This document shows, in pieces, positions 35,579-48,744 of a stretch of DNA of 64,000 bases. How positions within the stretch are numbered: the stretch's first letter is position 1; each line of letters opens with the position of its first letter. The notes beneath the pieces were generated by a model. The model was not told the DNA's origin. It searched no databases and saw only the letters and a list, made by a program, of their open reading frames with translations. The translations under genes were made by a program, and so were the position numbers. Origin of the DNA: Hippasteria phrygiana (lineage: Eukaryota; Echinodermata; Asteroidea; Valvatida; Goniasteridae); the NCBI GenBank assembly GCA_037893225.1, contig JAZGUH010000451.1, positions 2,126,001 to 2,190,000 of the forward strand, given 5' to 3'.

Positions 35579-38500
35579 GCTTAGATCTAGCGCAACAATT
35601 TCAGACCATCGCCAGCTTCACAGCATTAGAACTCTTCGAGAAAATTCGTGTGCGTTCTCCCGTTTACCGCATTGTGACTGCTTAACGTTTGCCACATTTT
35701 CAGATGAACGCCCCTCCTCTCCCTGTTCATAATTTAATGGGATATTGACCAAATCCAGTAATGTTTACACGTATGGGTAGCTTAGATATAGCGCAACAAT
35801 TTCAGACCATCGCCAGCTTCACAGCGTTAGAACTCTTCGAGAAAATTTAAACTTCGCAACAAATTTCTTCCCGTGAACTCTGTGTGCGTTCTCCCGTTTA
35901 CTGCATTGTGGCTGCTTAACGTTTGCCAAATGTTCAGATGAACGCCCCTCCTTTCCCTGTTCATAATTGAATGGTATATTGACCAAATCCAGTAATTTTT
36001 ACACGTATGGGTAGCTTAGATCTAGCGCAACAATTTCAGACCATCGCCAGCTTCACAGCGTTAGAACTCTTCGAGAAAATTCAAACCTCGCAACAAATTT
36101 CCTCCTGTGAACTATGTGTGCGTTCTTCCGTTACTGCATTGTGACTGCTTAACGTTTGCCACATTTTCAGATGAACGCCCCTCCTTTCCCTGTTCATAAT
36201 TTAATGGGATATTGACCAAATCCAGTAATTTTCACACGTATGGGTAGCTTAGATCTAGCGCAACAATTTCAGACCATCGCCAGCTTCACAGCGTTAGAAC
36301 TTTTCGAGAAACTTCAAACCTCGCAACAAATTTCTTCCTGTGAACTCTGTGTGCGTTCTTCTGTTTACTGCATTGTGACTGCTTAACGTTTGCCACATTT
36401 TCAGATGAACGCCCCTCCTTTCCCTGTTCATAATTGAATGGGATATTGACCAAATCCAGTAATTTTCACACGTATGGGTAGCTTAGATCTAGCGCAACAA
36501 TTTGCGACCATCGCCAGCTTCATGGCGTGAGAACTCTTCGAGAAAATTCAAACCTCGCAACAAATTTTTTTCCATGAACTCTGTGTGCGTTCTCCCGTTT
36601 ACTGCATTGTGGCTGCTTAACGTTTGCCACATTTTCAGATGAACGCCCCTCCTTTCCCTGTTCATAATTTAATGGGATATTGACCAAATCCAGTAATTTT
36701 CACACGTATGGGTAGCTTAGATCTAGCGCAACAATTTGAGACCATCGCCAGCTTCATAGCGGAAGAACTCTTCGAGAAAATTCAAACTTCGCAACAAATT
36801 TCTTCCCGTGAACTCTGTGTGCGTTCTCCCGTTTACTGCATTGTGGCTGCTTAACGTTTGCCACATTTTCAGATGAACGCCCGTCCTTTCCCTGTTCATA
36901 ATTGAATGGGATATTGACCAAATCCAGTAATTTTCACACGTATGGGTAGCTTAGATCTAGCGCAACAATTTCAGACCATCGCCAGCTTCACAGCGTTAGA
37001 ACTCTTCGAGAAAATTCAAACCTCGCAACTAATTTCTTCCCGTGAACTCTGTGTGCGTTCTCCCGTTTACTGCATTGTGACTGCTTAACGTTTGCTACAT
37101 TTTCAGATGAACGCCCCTCCTTTCCCTGTTCATAATTGAATGGGATATTGACCAAATCCAGTAATTTTCACACGTATGGGTAGCTTAGATATAGCGCAAC
37201 AATTTCAGACCATCGCCAGCTTCACAGCGTTAGAACTCTTCGAGAAAATTTAAACTTCGCAACAAATTTCTTCCCGTGAACTCTGTGTGCGTTCTCCCGT
37301 TTACTGCATTGTGGCTGCTTAACGTTTGCCAAATGTTCAGATGAACGCCCCTCCTTTCCCTGTTCATAATTGAATGGTATATTGACCAAATCCAGTAATT
37401 TTTACACGTATGGGTAGCTTAGATCTAGCGCAACAATTTCATACCATCGCCAGCTTCACAGCGTTAGAACTCTTCGAGAAAATTCAAACCTCGCAACAAA
37501 TTTCCTCCTGTGAACTATGTGTGCGTTCTTCCGTTACTGCATTGTGACTGCTTAACGTTTGCCACATTTTCAGATGAACGCCCCTCCTTTCCCTGTTCAT
37601 AATTTAATGGGATATTGACCAAATCCAGTAATTTTCACACGTATGGGTAGCTTAGATCTAGCGCAACAATTTCAGACCATCGCCAGCTTCACAGCGTTAG
37701 AACTTTTCGAGAAACTTCAAACCTCGCAACAAATTTCTTCCCGTGAACTCTGTGTGCGTTCTCCCGTTTACTGCATTGTGGCTGCTTAACGTTTGCCACA
37801 TTTTCAGATGAACGCCCGTCCTTTCCCTGTTCATAATTGAATGGGATATTGACCAAATCCAGTAATTTTCACACGTATGGGTAGCTTAGATCTAGCGCAA
37901 CAATTTCAGACCATCGCCAGCTTCACAGCGTTAGAACTCTTCGAGAAAATTCAAACCTCGCAACTAATTTCTTCCCGTGAACTCTGTGTGCGTTCTCCCG
38001 TTTACTGCATTGTGACTGCTTAACATTTGCTACATTTTCAGATGAACGCCCCTCCTTTCCCTGTTCATAATTGAATGGGATATTGACCAAATCCAGTAAT
38101 TTTCACACGTATGGGTAGCTTAGATCTAGCGCAACAATTTGCGACCATCGCCAGCTTCACAGCGTTAGAACTCTTCGAGAAAATTCAAACTTCGCAAGAA
38201 ATTTCTTCCCGTGAACTCTGTGTGCGTTCTCCCGTTTACTGCATTGTGGCTGCTTAACGTTTGCCAAATTTTCAGATGAACGCCCCTCCTTTCCCTGTTC
38301 ATAATTGAATGGTATATTGACCAAATCCAGTAATGTTTACACGTATGGGTAGCTTAGATCTAGCGCAACAATTTCAGACCATCGCCAGCTTCATAGCGAG
38401 AGAACTCTTCGAGAAAATTCAAACCTCGCAACAAATTTTTTTCCATGAACTCTGTGTGCGTTCACCAGTTTACTGCATTGTGGCTGCTTAACGTTTGCCA

Positions 38501-38819
38501 CATTTTCAGATGAACGCCCCTCCTTTCCCGGTTCATAATTGAATGGTATATTGACCAAATCCAGTAATTTTCACACGTATGGGTAGCTTAGATCTAGCGC
38601 AACAATTTCACACCATCGCCAGCTTCACAGCGTTAGAACTCTTCGAGAAAATTCAAACCTCGCAACAAATTTCTTCCTGTGAACTCTGTGTGCGTTCTTC
38701 CGTTTACTGCATTGTGACTGCTTAACGTTTGCCACATTTTCAGATGAACGCCCCTCCTTTCCCTGTTCATAATTGAATGGGATATTGACCAAATCCAGTA
38801 ATTTTCACACGTATGGGTA
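35579..38819 (+). repeat. 3241-bp HOR, copy 2
   Basis: Same 14-monomer order. The CTTCTGTTTACTG variant (36,358) and the TTTCATACC variant in the second D are shared with copy 1. The private change CTTAACATTTGC occurs at about 38,022. A third G-H-D start follows at 38,820 before the family breaks off. Confidence 0.92.
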
Positions 38820-41800
38820 GCTTAGATCTAGCGCAACAATTTGAGACCATCGCCAGCTTCACAGCATTAGAACTCTTCGAGAAAATTCGTGTGCGTTCTC
38901 CCGTTTACCGCATTGTGACTGCTTAACGTTTGCCACATTTTCAGATGAACGCCCCTCCTTTCCCTGTTCATAATTTAATGGGATATTGACCAAATCCAGT
39001 AATGTTTACACGTATGGGTAGCTTAGATATAGCGCAACAATTTCAGACCATCGCCAGCTTCACAGCGTTAGAACTCTTCGAGAAAATTTAAACTTCGCAA
39101 CAAATTTCTTCCCGTGAACTCTGTGTGCGTTCTCCCGTTTACTGCATTGTGGCTGCTTAACGTTTGCCAAATGTTCAGATGAACGCCCCTCCTTTCCCTG
39201 TTCATAATTGAATGGTATATTGACCAAATCCAGTAATTTTTACACGTATGGGTAGCTTAGATCTAGCGCAACAATTTCAGACCATCGCCAGCTTCACAGC
39301 GTTAGAACTCTTCGAGAAAATTCAAACCTCGCAACAAATTTCCTCCTGTGAACTCTGTGTGCGTTCTTCCGTTTACTGCATTGTGACTGCTTAACGTTTG
39401 CCACATTTTCAGATGAACGCCCCTCCTTTCCCTGTTCATAATTGAATGGGATATTGACCAAATCCAGTAATTTTCACACGTATGGGTAGCTTAGATCTAG
39501 CGCAACAATTTGCGACCATCGCCAGCTTCATGGCGTGAGAACTCTTCGAGAAAATTCAAACCTCGCAACAAATTTTTTTCCATGAACTCTGTGTGCGTTC
39601 TCCCGTTTACTGCATTGTGGCTGCTTAACGTTTGCCACATTTTCAGATGAACGCCCCTCCTTTCCCTGTTCATAATTTAATGGGATATTGACCAAATCCA
39701 GTAATTTTCACACGTATGGGTAGCTTAGATCTAGCGCAACAATTTGAGACCATCGCCAGCTTCATAGCGGAAGAACTCTTCGAGAAAATTCAAACCTCGC
39801 AACAATTTTTTTCCCATGAACTCTGTGTGCGTTCTTCCGTTTACTGCATTGTGACTGCTTAACGTTTGCCAAATTTTCAGATGAACGCCCCTCCTTTCCC
39901 TGTTCATAATTGAATGGTATATTGACCAAATACAGTAATTTTTACAAGTATGGGTAGCTTAGATCTAGCGCAACAATTTCAGACCATCGCCAGCTTCACA
40001 GCGTTAGAATTTTTCGAGAAACTTCAAACCTCGCAACAAATTTCTTCCTGTGAACTCTGTGTGCGTTCTTCCGTTTACTGCATTGTGACTGCTTAACGTT
40101 TGCCACATTTTCAGATGAACGCCCCTCCTTTCCCTGTTCATAATTGAATGGTATATTGACCAAATCCAGTAATTTTTACACGTATGGGTAGCTTAGATCT
40201 AGCGCAACAATTTCAGACCATCGCCAGCTTCACAGCGTTAGAACTCTTCGAGAAAATTCAAACCTCGCAACAAATTTCCTCCTGTGAACTATGTGTGCGT
40301 TCTTCCGTTACTGCATTGTGACTGCTTAACGTTTGCCACATTTTCAGATGAACGCCCCTCCTTTCCCTGTTCATAATTTAATGGGATATTGACCAAATCC
40401 AGTAATTTTCACACGTATGGGTAGCTTAGATCTAGCGCAACAATTTCAGACCATCGCCAGCTTCACAGCGTTAGAACTTTTTTCGAGAAACTTCAAACCT
40501 CGCAACAAATTTCTTCCTGTGAACTCTGTGTGCGTTCTTCCGTTTACTGCATTGTGACTGCTTAACGTTTGCCACATTTTCAGATGAACGCCCCTCCTTT
40601 CCCTGTTCATAATTGAATGGGATATTGACCAAATCCAGTAATTTTCACACGTATGGGTAGCTTAGATCTAGCGCAACAATTTGAGACCATCGCCAGCTTC
40701 ATGGCGTGAGAACTCTTCGAGAAAATTCAAACCTCGCAACAATTGTTTTTCCATGAACTCTGTGTGCGTTCTCCCGTTTACTGCATTGTGGCTGCTTAAC
40801 GTTTGCCACATTTTCAGATGAACGCCCCTCCTTTCCCTGTTCATAATTTAATGGGATATTGACCAAATCCAGTAATTTTCACACGTATGGGTAGCTTAGA
40901 TCTAGCGCAACAATTTGAGACCATCGCCAGCTTCATAGCGGAAGAACTCTTCTAGAAAATTCAAACCTCGCAACAATTTTTTCCCCATGAACTCTGTGTG
41001 CGTTCTTCCGTTTACTGCATTGTGACTGCTTAACGTTTGCCAAATTTTCAGATGAACGCCCCTCCTTTCCCTGTTCATAATTGAATGGTATATTGACCAA
41101 ATCCAGTAATTTTTACAAGTATGGGTAGCTTAGATCTAGCGCAACAATTTGAGACCATCGCTAGCTTCACAGCGTTAGAACTCTTCGAGAAACTTCAAAC
41201 CTCGCAACTAATTTCTTCCCATGAACTCTGTGTGCGTTCTCCCGTTTACTGCATTGTGGCTGCTTAACGTTTGCCAAATGTTCAGATGAACGCCCCTCCT
41301 TTCCCTGTTCATAATTGAATGGTATATTGACCAAATCCAGTAATTTTTACACGTATGGGTAGCTTAGATCTAGCGCAACAATTTCAGACCATCGCCAGCT
41401 TCACAGCGTTAGAACTCTTCGAGAAAATTCAAACCTCGCAACAAATTTCCTCCTGTGAACTATGTGTGCGTTCTTCCGTTACTGCATTGTGACTGCTTAA
41501 CGTTTGCCACATTTTCAGATGAACGCCCCTCCTTTCCCTGTTCATAATTTAATGGGATATTGACCAAATCCAGTAATTTTCACACGTATGGGTAGCTTAG
41601 ATCTAGCGCAACAATTTCAGACCATCGCCAGCTTCACAGCGTTAGAACTCTTCGAGAAAATTCAAACCTCGCAACAAATTTCCTCCTGTGAACTATGTGT
41701 GCGTTCTTCCGTTACTGCATTGTGACTGCTTAACGTTTGCCACATTTTCAGATGAACGCCCCTCCTTTCCCTGTTCATAATTTAATGGGATATTGACCAA

Positions 41801-42764
41801 ATCCAGTAATTTTCACACGTATGGGTAGCTTAGATCTAGCGCAACAATTTCAGACCATCGCCAGCTTCACAGCGTTAGAACTTTTCGAGAAACTTCAAAC
41901 CTCGCAACAAATTTCTTCCTGTGAACTCTGTGTGCGTTCTTCCGTTTACTGCATTGTGACTGCTTAACGTTTGCCACATTTTCAGATGAACGCCCCTCCT
42001 TTCCCTGTTCATAATTTAATGGGATATTGACCAAATCCAGTAATTTTCACACGTATGGGTAGCTTAGATCTAGCGCAACAATTTGCGACCATCGCCAGCT
42101 TCATGGCGTGAGAACTCTTCGAGAAAATTCAAACCTCGCAGCAATTTTTTTTCCATGAACTCTGTGTGCGTTCTCCCGTTTACTGCATTGTGGCTGCTTA
42201 ACGTTTGCCACATTTTCAGATGAACGCCCCTCCTTTCCCTGTTCATAATTTAATGGGATATTGACCAAATCCAGTAATTTTCACACGTATGGGTAGCTTA
42301 GATCTAGCGCAACAATTTGAGACCATCGCCAGCTTCATAGCGGAAGAACTCTTCGAGAAAATTCAAACCTCGCAACAATTGTTTTCCCATGAACTCTGTG
42401 TGCGTTCTTCCGTTTACTGCATTGTGACTGCTTAACGTTTGCCAAATTTTCAGATGAACGCCCCTCCTTTCCCTGTTCATAATTTAATGGTATATTGACC
42501 AAATCCAGTAATTTTTACAAGTATGGGTAGCTTAGATCTAGCGCAACAATTTCAGACCATCGCCAGCTTCACAGCGTTAGAACTTTTCGAGAAACTTCAA
42601 ACCTCGCAACAAATTTCTTCCTGTGAACTCTGTGTGCGTTCTTCCGTTTACTGCATTGTGACTGCTTAACGTTTGCCACATTTTCAGATGAACGCCCCTC
42701 CTTTCCCTGTTCATAATTGAATGGGATATTGACCAAATCCAGTAATTTTCACACGTATTGTTGC
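38820..42764 (+). repeat. Mixed block linking the G-H family to the A-E family
   Basis: Monomer starts and classes: G 38,820; H 39,021; D 39,255; A 39,489; B 39,723; E 39,957; D 40,191; E 40,424; A 40,660; B 40,894; C 41,128; D 41,362; D 41,595; E 41,828; A 42,062; B 42,296; E 42,530. I see no clean multi-monomer period. The E at 40,424 has two extra T's, and D is doubled at 41,362 and 41,595. The A-E classes that dominate the right half first appear together here. Confidence 0.85.
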
Positions 42765-42785
42765 GCTTAGATCTAGCGCAACAAT
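42757..42785. other. 29-bp near-perfect palindrome created by local sequence change
   Basis: The left arm ATTGTTGCGC (42757-42766) is the exact reverse complement of the right arm GCGCAACAAT (42776-42785), around the centre TTAGATCTA, which is itself palindromic apart from one T. All other monomers have ATGGGTAGC in place of the left arm, so several clustered changes and a 1-bp insertion arose together and copied the right arm. The equivalent A monomers at 46106, 48745 and 52086 are normal. Confidence 0.93.
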
Positions 42786-45700
42786 TTGCGACCATCGCCA
42801 GCTTCATGGCGTGAGAACTCTTCGAGAAAATTCAAACCTCGCAACAAATTTGTTTCCATGAAATCTGTGTGCGTTCTCCCGTTTACTGCGTTTTGGCTGC
42901 TTAACGTTTGCCACATTTTAAGATGAACTCTGTGTGCGTTCTCCCGTTTACTGCATTGTGACTGCTTAACGTTTGCCACATTTTCAGATGAACGCCCCTC
43001 CTTTCCCTGTTCATAATTTAATGGGATATTGACCAAATCCAGTAATTTTCACACGTATGGGTAGCTTAGATCTAGCGCAACAATTTCAGACCATCGCCAG
43101 CTTCACAGCGTTAGAACTCTTCGAGAAAATACAAACCTCGCAACAAATGTCTTCCTGTGAACTCTGTGTGCGTTGTTCCGTTTACTGCATTGTGACTGCT
43201 TAACGTTTGCCACATTTTCAGATGAACGCCCCTCCTTTCCCTGTTCATAATTGAATGGTATATTGACCAAATCCAGTAATGTTTACACGTATGGGTAGCT
43301 TAGATCTAGCGCAACAATTTCAGACCATCGCCAGCTTCACAGCGTTAGAACTCTTCGAGGAAATTCAAACCTCGCTAAAAAGTTTCTTCCTGTGAACTCT
43401 GTGTGCGTTCTTCCGTTTACTGCATTGTTAATGCTGAACGTTTGCCACATTTTCAGATGAACGCCTCTCCTTTCCCTGTTCATAATTGAATGGGATATTG
43501 ACCAAATCCAGTAATTTTCACACGTATGGGTAGCTTAGATCTAGCGCAACAATTTCAGACCATCGCCAGCTTCACAGCGTTAGAACTCTTCGAGAAAATT
43601 CAAACCTCGCAACAAATTTCTTCCTGTGAACTATGTGTGCGTTCTTCCGTTACTGCATTGTGACTGCTTAACGTTTGCCACATTTTCAGATGAACGCCCC
43701 TCCTTTCCCTGTTCATAATTTAATGGGATATTGACCAAATCCAGTAATTTTCACACGTATGGGTAGCTTAGATCTAGCGCAACAATTTCAGACCATCGCC
43801 AGCTTCACAGCGTTAGAACTTTTCGAGAAACTTCAATGCTCGCAACTAATTTCTTCCTGTGAACTCTGTGTGCGTTCTTCCGTTTACTGCATTGTGACTG
43901 CTTAACGTTTGCCACATTTTCAGATGAACGCCCCTCCTTTCCCTGTTCATAATTGAATGGGATATTGACCAAATCCAGTAATTTTCACACGTATGGGTAG
44001 CTTAGATCTAGCGCAACAATTTGCGACCATCGCCAGCTTCATGGCGTGAGAACTCGTCGAGAAAATTCAAACCTCGCAACAAATTTTTTTCCATGAACTC
44101 TGTGTGCGTTCTCCCGTTTACTGCATTGTGGCTGCTTAACGTTTGCCACATTTTCAGATGAACGCCCCTCCTTTCCCTGTTCATAATTGAATGGGATATT
44201 GACCAAATCCAGTAATTTTCACACGTATGGGTAGCTTAGATCTAGCGCAACAATTTGAGACCATCGCCAGCTTCATAGCGGAAGAACTCTTCGAGAAAAT
44301 TCAAACCTCGCAACAATTTTTTTTCCCATGAACTCTGTGTGCGTTCTTCCGTTTACTGCATTGTGAATGCTTAACGTTTGCCAAATTTTCAGATGAACGC
44401 CCCTCCTTTCCCTGTTCATAATTGAATGGTATATTGACCAAATCCAGTAATTTTTACAAGTATGGGTAGCTTAGATCTAGCGCAACAATTTGAGACCATC
44501 GCTAGCTTCACAGCGTTAGAACTCTTCGAGAAACTTCAAACCTCGCAACTAATTTCTTCCCATGAACTCTGTGTGCGTTCTCCCGTTTACTGCATTGTGG
44601 CTGCTTAACGTTTGCCAAATGTTCAGATGAACGCCCCTCCTTTCCCTGTTCATAATTGAATGGTATATTGACCAAATCCAGTAATTTTTACACGTATGGG
44701 TAGCTTAGATCTAGCGCAACAATTTCAGACCATCGCCAGCTTCACAGCGTTAGAACTCTTCGAGAAAATTCAAACCTCGCAACAAATTTCCTCCTGTGAA
44801 CTATGTGTGCGTTCTTCCGTTACTGCATTGTGACTGCTTAACGTTTGCCACATTTTCAGATGAACGCCCCTCCTTTCCCTGTTCATAATTTAATGGGATA
44901 TTGACCAAATCCAGTAATTTTCACACGTATGGGTAGCTTAGATCTAGCGCAACAATTTCAGACCATCGCCAGCTTCACAGCGTTAGAACTTTTCGAGAAA
45001 CTTCAAACCTCGCAACAAATTTCTTCCTGTGAACTCTGTGTGCGTTCTTCCGTTTACTGCATTGTGACTGCTTAACGTTTGCCACATTTTCAGATGAACG
45101 CCCCTCCTTTCCCTGTTCATAATTGAATGGGATATTGACCAAATCCAGTAATTTTCACACGTATGGGTAGCTTAGATCTAGCGCAACAATTTGCGACCAT
45201 CGCCAGCTTCATGGCGTGAGAACTCTTCGAGAAAATTCAAACCTCGCAGCAAATTTTTTTCCATGAACTCTGTGTGCGTTCTCCCGTTTACTGCATTGTG
45301 GCTGCTTAACGTTTGCCACATTTTCAGATGAACGCCCCTCCTTTCCCTGTTCATAATTTAATGGGATATTGACCAAATCCAGTAATTTTCACACGTATGG
45401 GTAGCTTAGATCTAGCGCAACAATTTGAGACCATCGCCAGCTTCATAGCGGAAGAACTCTTCTAGAAAATTCAAACCTCGCAACAATTGTTTTCCCATGA
45501 ACTCTGTGTGCGTTCTCCCGTTTACTGCATTGTGGCTGCTTAACGTTTGCCAAATGTTCAGATGAACGCCCCTCCTTTCCCTGTTCAGAATTGAATGGTA
45601 TATTGACCAAATCCAGTAATTTTTACACGTATGGGTAGCTTAGATCTAGCGCAACAATTTCAGACCATCGCCAGCTTCATAGCGGAAGAACTCTTCGAGA

Positions 45701-46105
45701 AAATTCAAACCTCGCAACAATTGTTTTCCCATGAACTCTGTGTGCGTTCTTCCGTTTACTGCATTGTGACTGCTTAACGTTTGCCAAATTTTCAGATGAA
45801 CGCCCCTCCTTTCCCTGTGCATAATTGAATGGTATATTGACCAAATCCAGTAATTTTTACAAGTATGGGTAGCTTAGATCTAGCGCAACAATTTCAGACC
45901 ATCGCCAGCTTCACAGCGTTAGAACTTTTCGAGAAACTTCAAACCTCGCAACAAATTTCTTCCTGTGAACTCTGTGTGCGTTCTTCCGTTTACTGCATTG
46001 TGACTGCTTAACGTTTGCCACATTTTCAGATGAACGCCCCTCCTTTCCCTGTTCATAATTGAATGGGATATTGACCAAATCCAGTAATTTTCACACGTAT
46101 GGGTA
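42765..46105 (+). repeat. 3341-bp HOR unit, copy 1 (14 monomers + T)
   Basis: Order A with T, N, F, D', E', A, B, C, D, E, A, (B/C), B', E. F (43,298) carries CTCGCTAAAAAGTTTC and is 1 bp long. N (43,064) carries AAAATACAAACC and GTTGTTCCG. The first A monomer is the one altered by the palindrome at 42,757-42,785. The A before T has GCGTTTTGGCTG and GAAATCTGTG. Confidence 0.92.
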
Positions 46106-48744
46106 GCTTAGATCTAGCGCAACAATTTGCGACCATCGCCAGCTTCATGGCGTGAGAACTCTTCGAGAAAATTCAAACCTCGCAACAAATTTGTTTCCAT
46201 GAAATCTGTGTGCGTTCTCCCGTTTACTGCGTTTTGGCTGCTTAACGTTTGCCACATTTTAAGATGAACTCTGTGTGCGTTCTCCCGTTTACTGCATTGT
46301 GACTGCTTAACGTTTGCCACATTTTCAGATGAACGCCCCTCCTTTCCCTGTTCATAATTTAATGGGATATTGACCAAATCCAGTAATTTTCACACGTATG
46401 GGTAGCTTAGATCTAGCGCAACAATTTCAGACCATCGCCAGCTTCACAGCGTTAGAACTCTTCGAGAAAATACAAACCTCGCAACAAATGTCTTCCTGTG
46501 AACTCTGTGTGCGTTGTTCCGTTTACTGCATTGTGACTGCTTAACGTTTGCCACATTTTCAGATGAACGCCCCTCCTTTCCCTGTTCATAATTGAATGGG
46601 ATATTGACCAAATCCAGTAATTTTCACACGTATGGGTAGCTTAGATCTAGCGCAACAATTTGCGACCATCGCCAGCTTCATGGCGTGAGAACTCGTCGAG
46701 AAAATTCAAACCTCGCAACAAATTTTTTTCCATGAACTCTGTGTGCGTTCTCCCGTTTACTGCATTGTGGCTGCTTAACGTTTGCCACATTTTCAGATGA
46801 ACGCCCCTCCTTTCCCTGTTCATAATTGAATGGGATATTGACCAAATCCAGTAATTTTCACACGTATGGGTAGCTTAGATCTAGCGCAACAATTTGAGAC
46901 CATCGCCAGCTTCATAGCGGAAGAACTCTTCGAGAAAATTCAAACCTCGCAACAATTTTTTTTCCCATGAACTCTGTGTGCGTTCTTCCGTTTACTGCAT
47001 TGTGAATGCTTAACGTTTGCCAAATTTTCAGATGAACGCCCCTCCTTTCCCTGTTCATAATTGAATGGTATATTGACCAAATCCAGTAATTTTTACAAGT
47101 ATGGGTAGCTTAGATCTAGCGCAACAATTTGAGACCATCGCTAGCTTCACAGCGTTAGAACTCTTCGAGAAACTTCAAACCTCGCAACTAATTTCTTCCC
47201 ATGAACTCTGTGTGCGTTCTCCCGTTTACTGCATTGTGGCTGCTTAACGTTTGCCAAATGTTCAGATGAACGCCCCTCCTTTCCCTGTTCATAATTGAAT
47301 GGTATATTGACCAAATCCAGTAATTTTTACACGTATGGGTAGCTTAGATCTAGCGCAACAATTTCAGACCATCGCCAGCTTCACAGCGTTAGAACTCTTC
47401 GAGAAAATTCAAACCTCGCAACAAATTTCCTCCTGTGAACTATGTGTGCGTTCTTCCGTTACTGCATTGTGACTGCTTAACGTTTGCCACATTTTCAGAT
47501 GAACGCCCCTCCTTTCCCTGTTCATAATTTAATGGGATATTGACCAAATCCAGTAATTTTCACACGTATGGGTAGCTTAGATCTAGCGCAACAATTTCAG
47601 ACCATCGCCAGCTTCACAGCGTTAGAACTTTTCGAGAAACTTCAAACCTCGCAACAAATTTCTTCCTGTGAACTCTGTGTGCGTTCTTCCGTTTACTGCA
47701 TTGTGACTGCTTAACGTTTGCCACATTTTCAGATGAACGCCCCTCCTTTCCCTGTTCATAATTGAATGGGATATTGACCAAATCCAGTAATTTTCACACG
47801 TATGGGTAGCTTAGATCTAGCGCAACAATTTGCGACCATCGCCAGCTTCATGGCGTGAGAACTCTTCGAGAAAATTCAAACCTCGCAGCAAATTTTTTTC
47901 CATGAACTCTGTGTGCGTTCTCCCGTTTACTGCATTGTGGCTGCTTAACGTTTGCCACATTTTCAGATGAACGCCCCTCCTTTCCCTGTTCATAATTTAA
48001 TGGGATATTGACCAAATCCAGTAATTTTCACACGTATGGGTAGCTTAGATCTAGCGCAACAATTTGAGACCATCGCCAGCTTCATAGCGGAAGAACTCTT
48101 CGAGAAAATTCAAACCTCGCAACAATTGTTTTCCCATGAACTCTGTGTGCGTTCTCCCGTTTACTGCATTGTGGCTGCTTAACGTTTGCCAAATGTTCAG
48201 ATGAACGCCCCTCCTTTCCCTGTTCAGAATTGAATGGTATATTGACCAAATCCAGTAATTTTTACACGTATGGGTAGCTTAGATCTAGCGCAACAATTTC
48301 AGACCATCGCCAGCTTCATAGCGGAAGAACTCTTCGAGAAAATTCAAACCTCGCAACAATTGTTTTCCCATGAACTCTGTGTGCGTTCTTCCGTTTACTG
48401 CATTGTGACTGCTTAACGTTTGCCAAATTTTCAGATGAACGCCCCTCCTTTCCCTGTGCATAATTGAATGGTATATTGACCAAATCCAGTAATTTTTACA
48501 AGTATGGGTAGCTTAGATCTAGCGCAACAATTTCAGACCATCGCCAGCTTCACAGCGTTAGAACTTTTCGAGAAACTTCAAACCTCGCAACAAATTTCTT
48601 CCTGTGAACTCTGTGTGCGTTCTTCCGTTTACTGCATTGTGACTGCTTAACGTTTGCCACATTTTCAGATGAACGCCCCTCCTTTCCCTGTTCATAATTG
48701 AATGGGATATTGACCAAATCCAGTAATTTTCACACGTATGGGTA
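46106..48744 (+). repeat. 2639-bp HOR unit, copy 1 (11 monomers + T)
   Basis: It starts with the same A-T-N run as the 3341-bp unit but passes straight to the A monomer with ACTCGTCGAG (46,639), skipping F-D'-E'. The deficit is 702 bp, exactly three monomers. With the preceding unit it forms a 5980-bp super-repeat. One base differs in the B/C chimera: TTCTAGAA in the 3341-bp copy at 45,460, TTCGAGAA here. Confidence 0.92.

Noticed and set aside
42773..43036. Minus-strand open frame of 87 codons, recurring at 46114, 48753 and 52094
   Set aside because: This is the longest frame in the window and exists only because the 65-bp T piece removes 169 bp containing stops. No domain or recognisable protein similarity. 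All other minus-strand frames of about 60-86 codons are the same read-through of monomer sequence.
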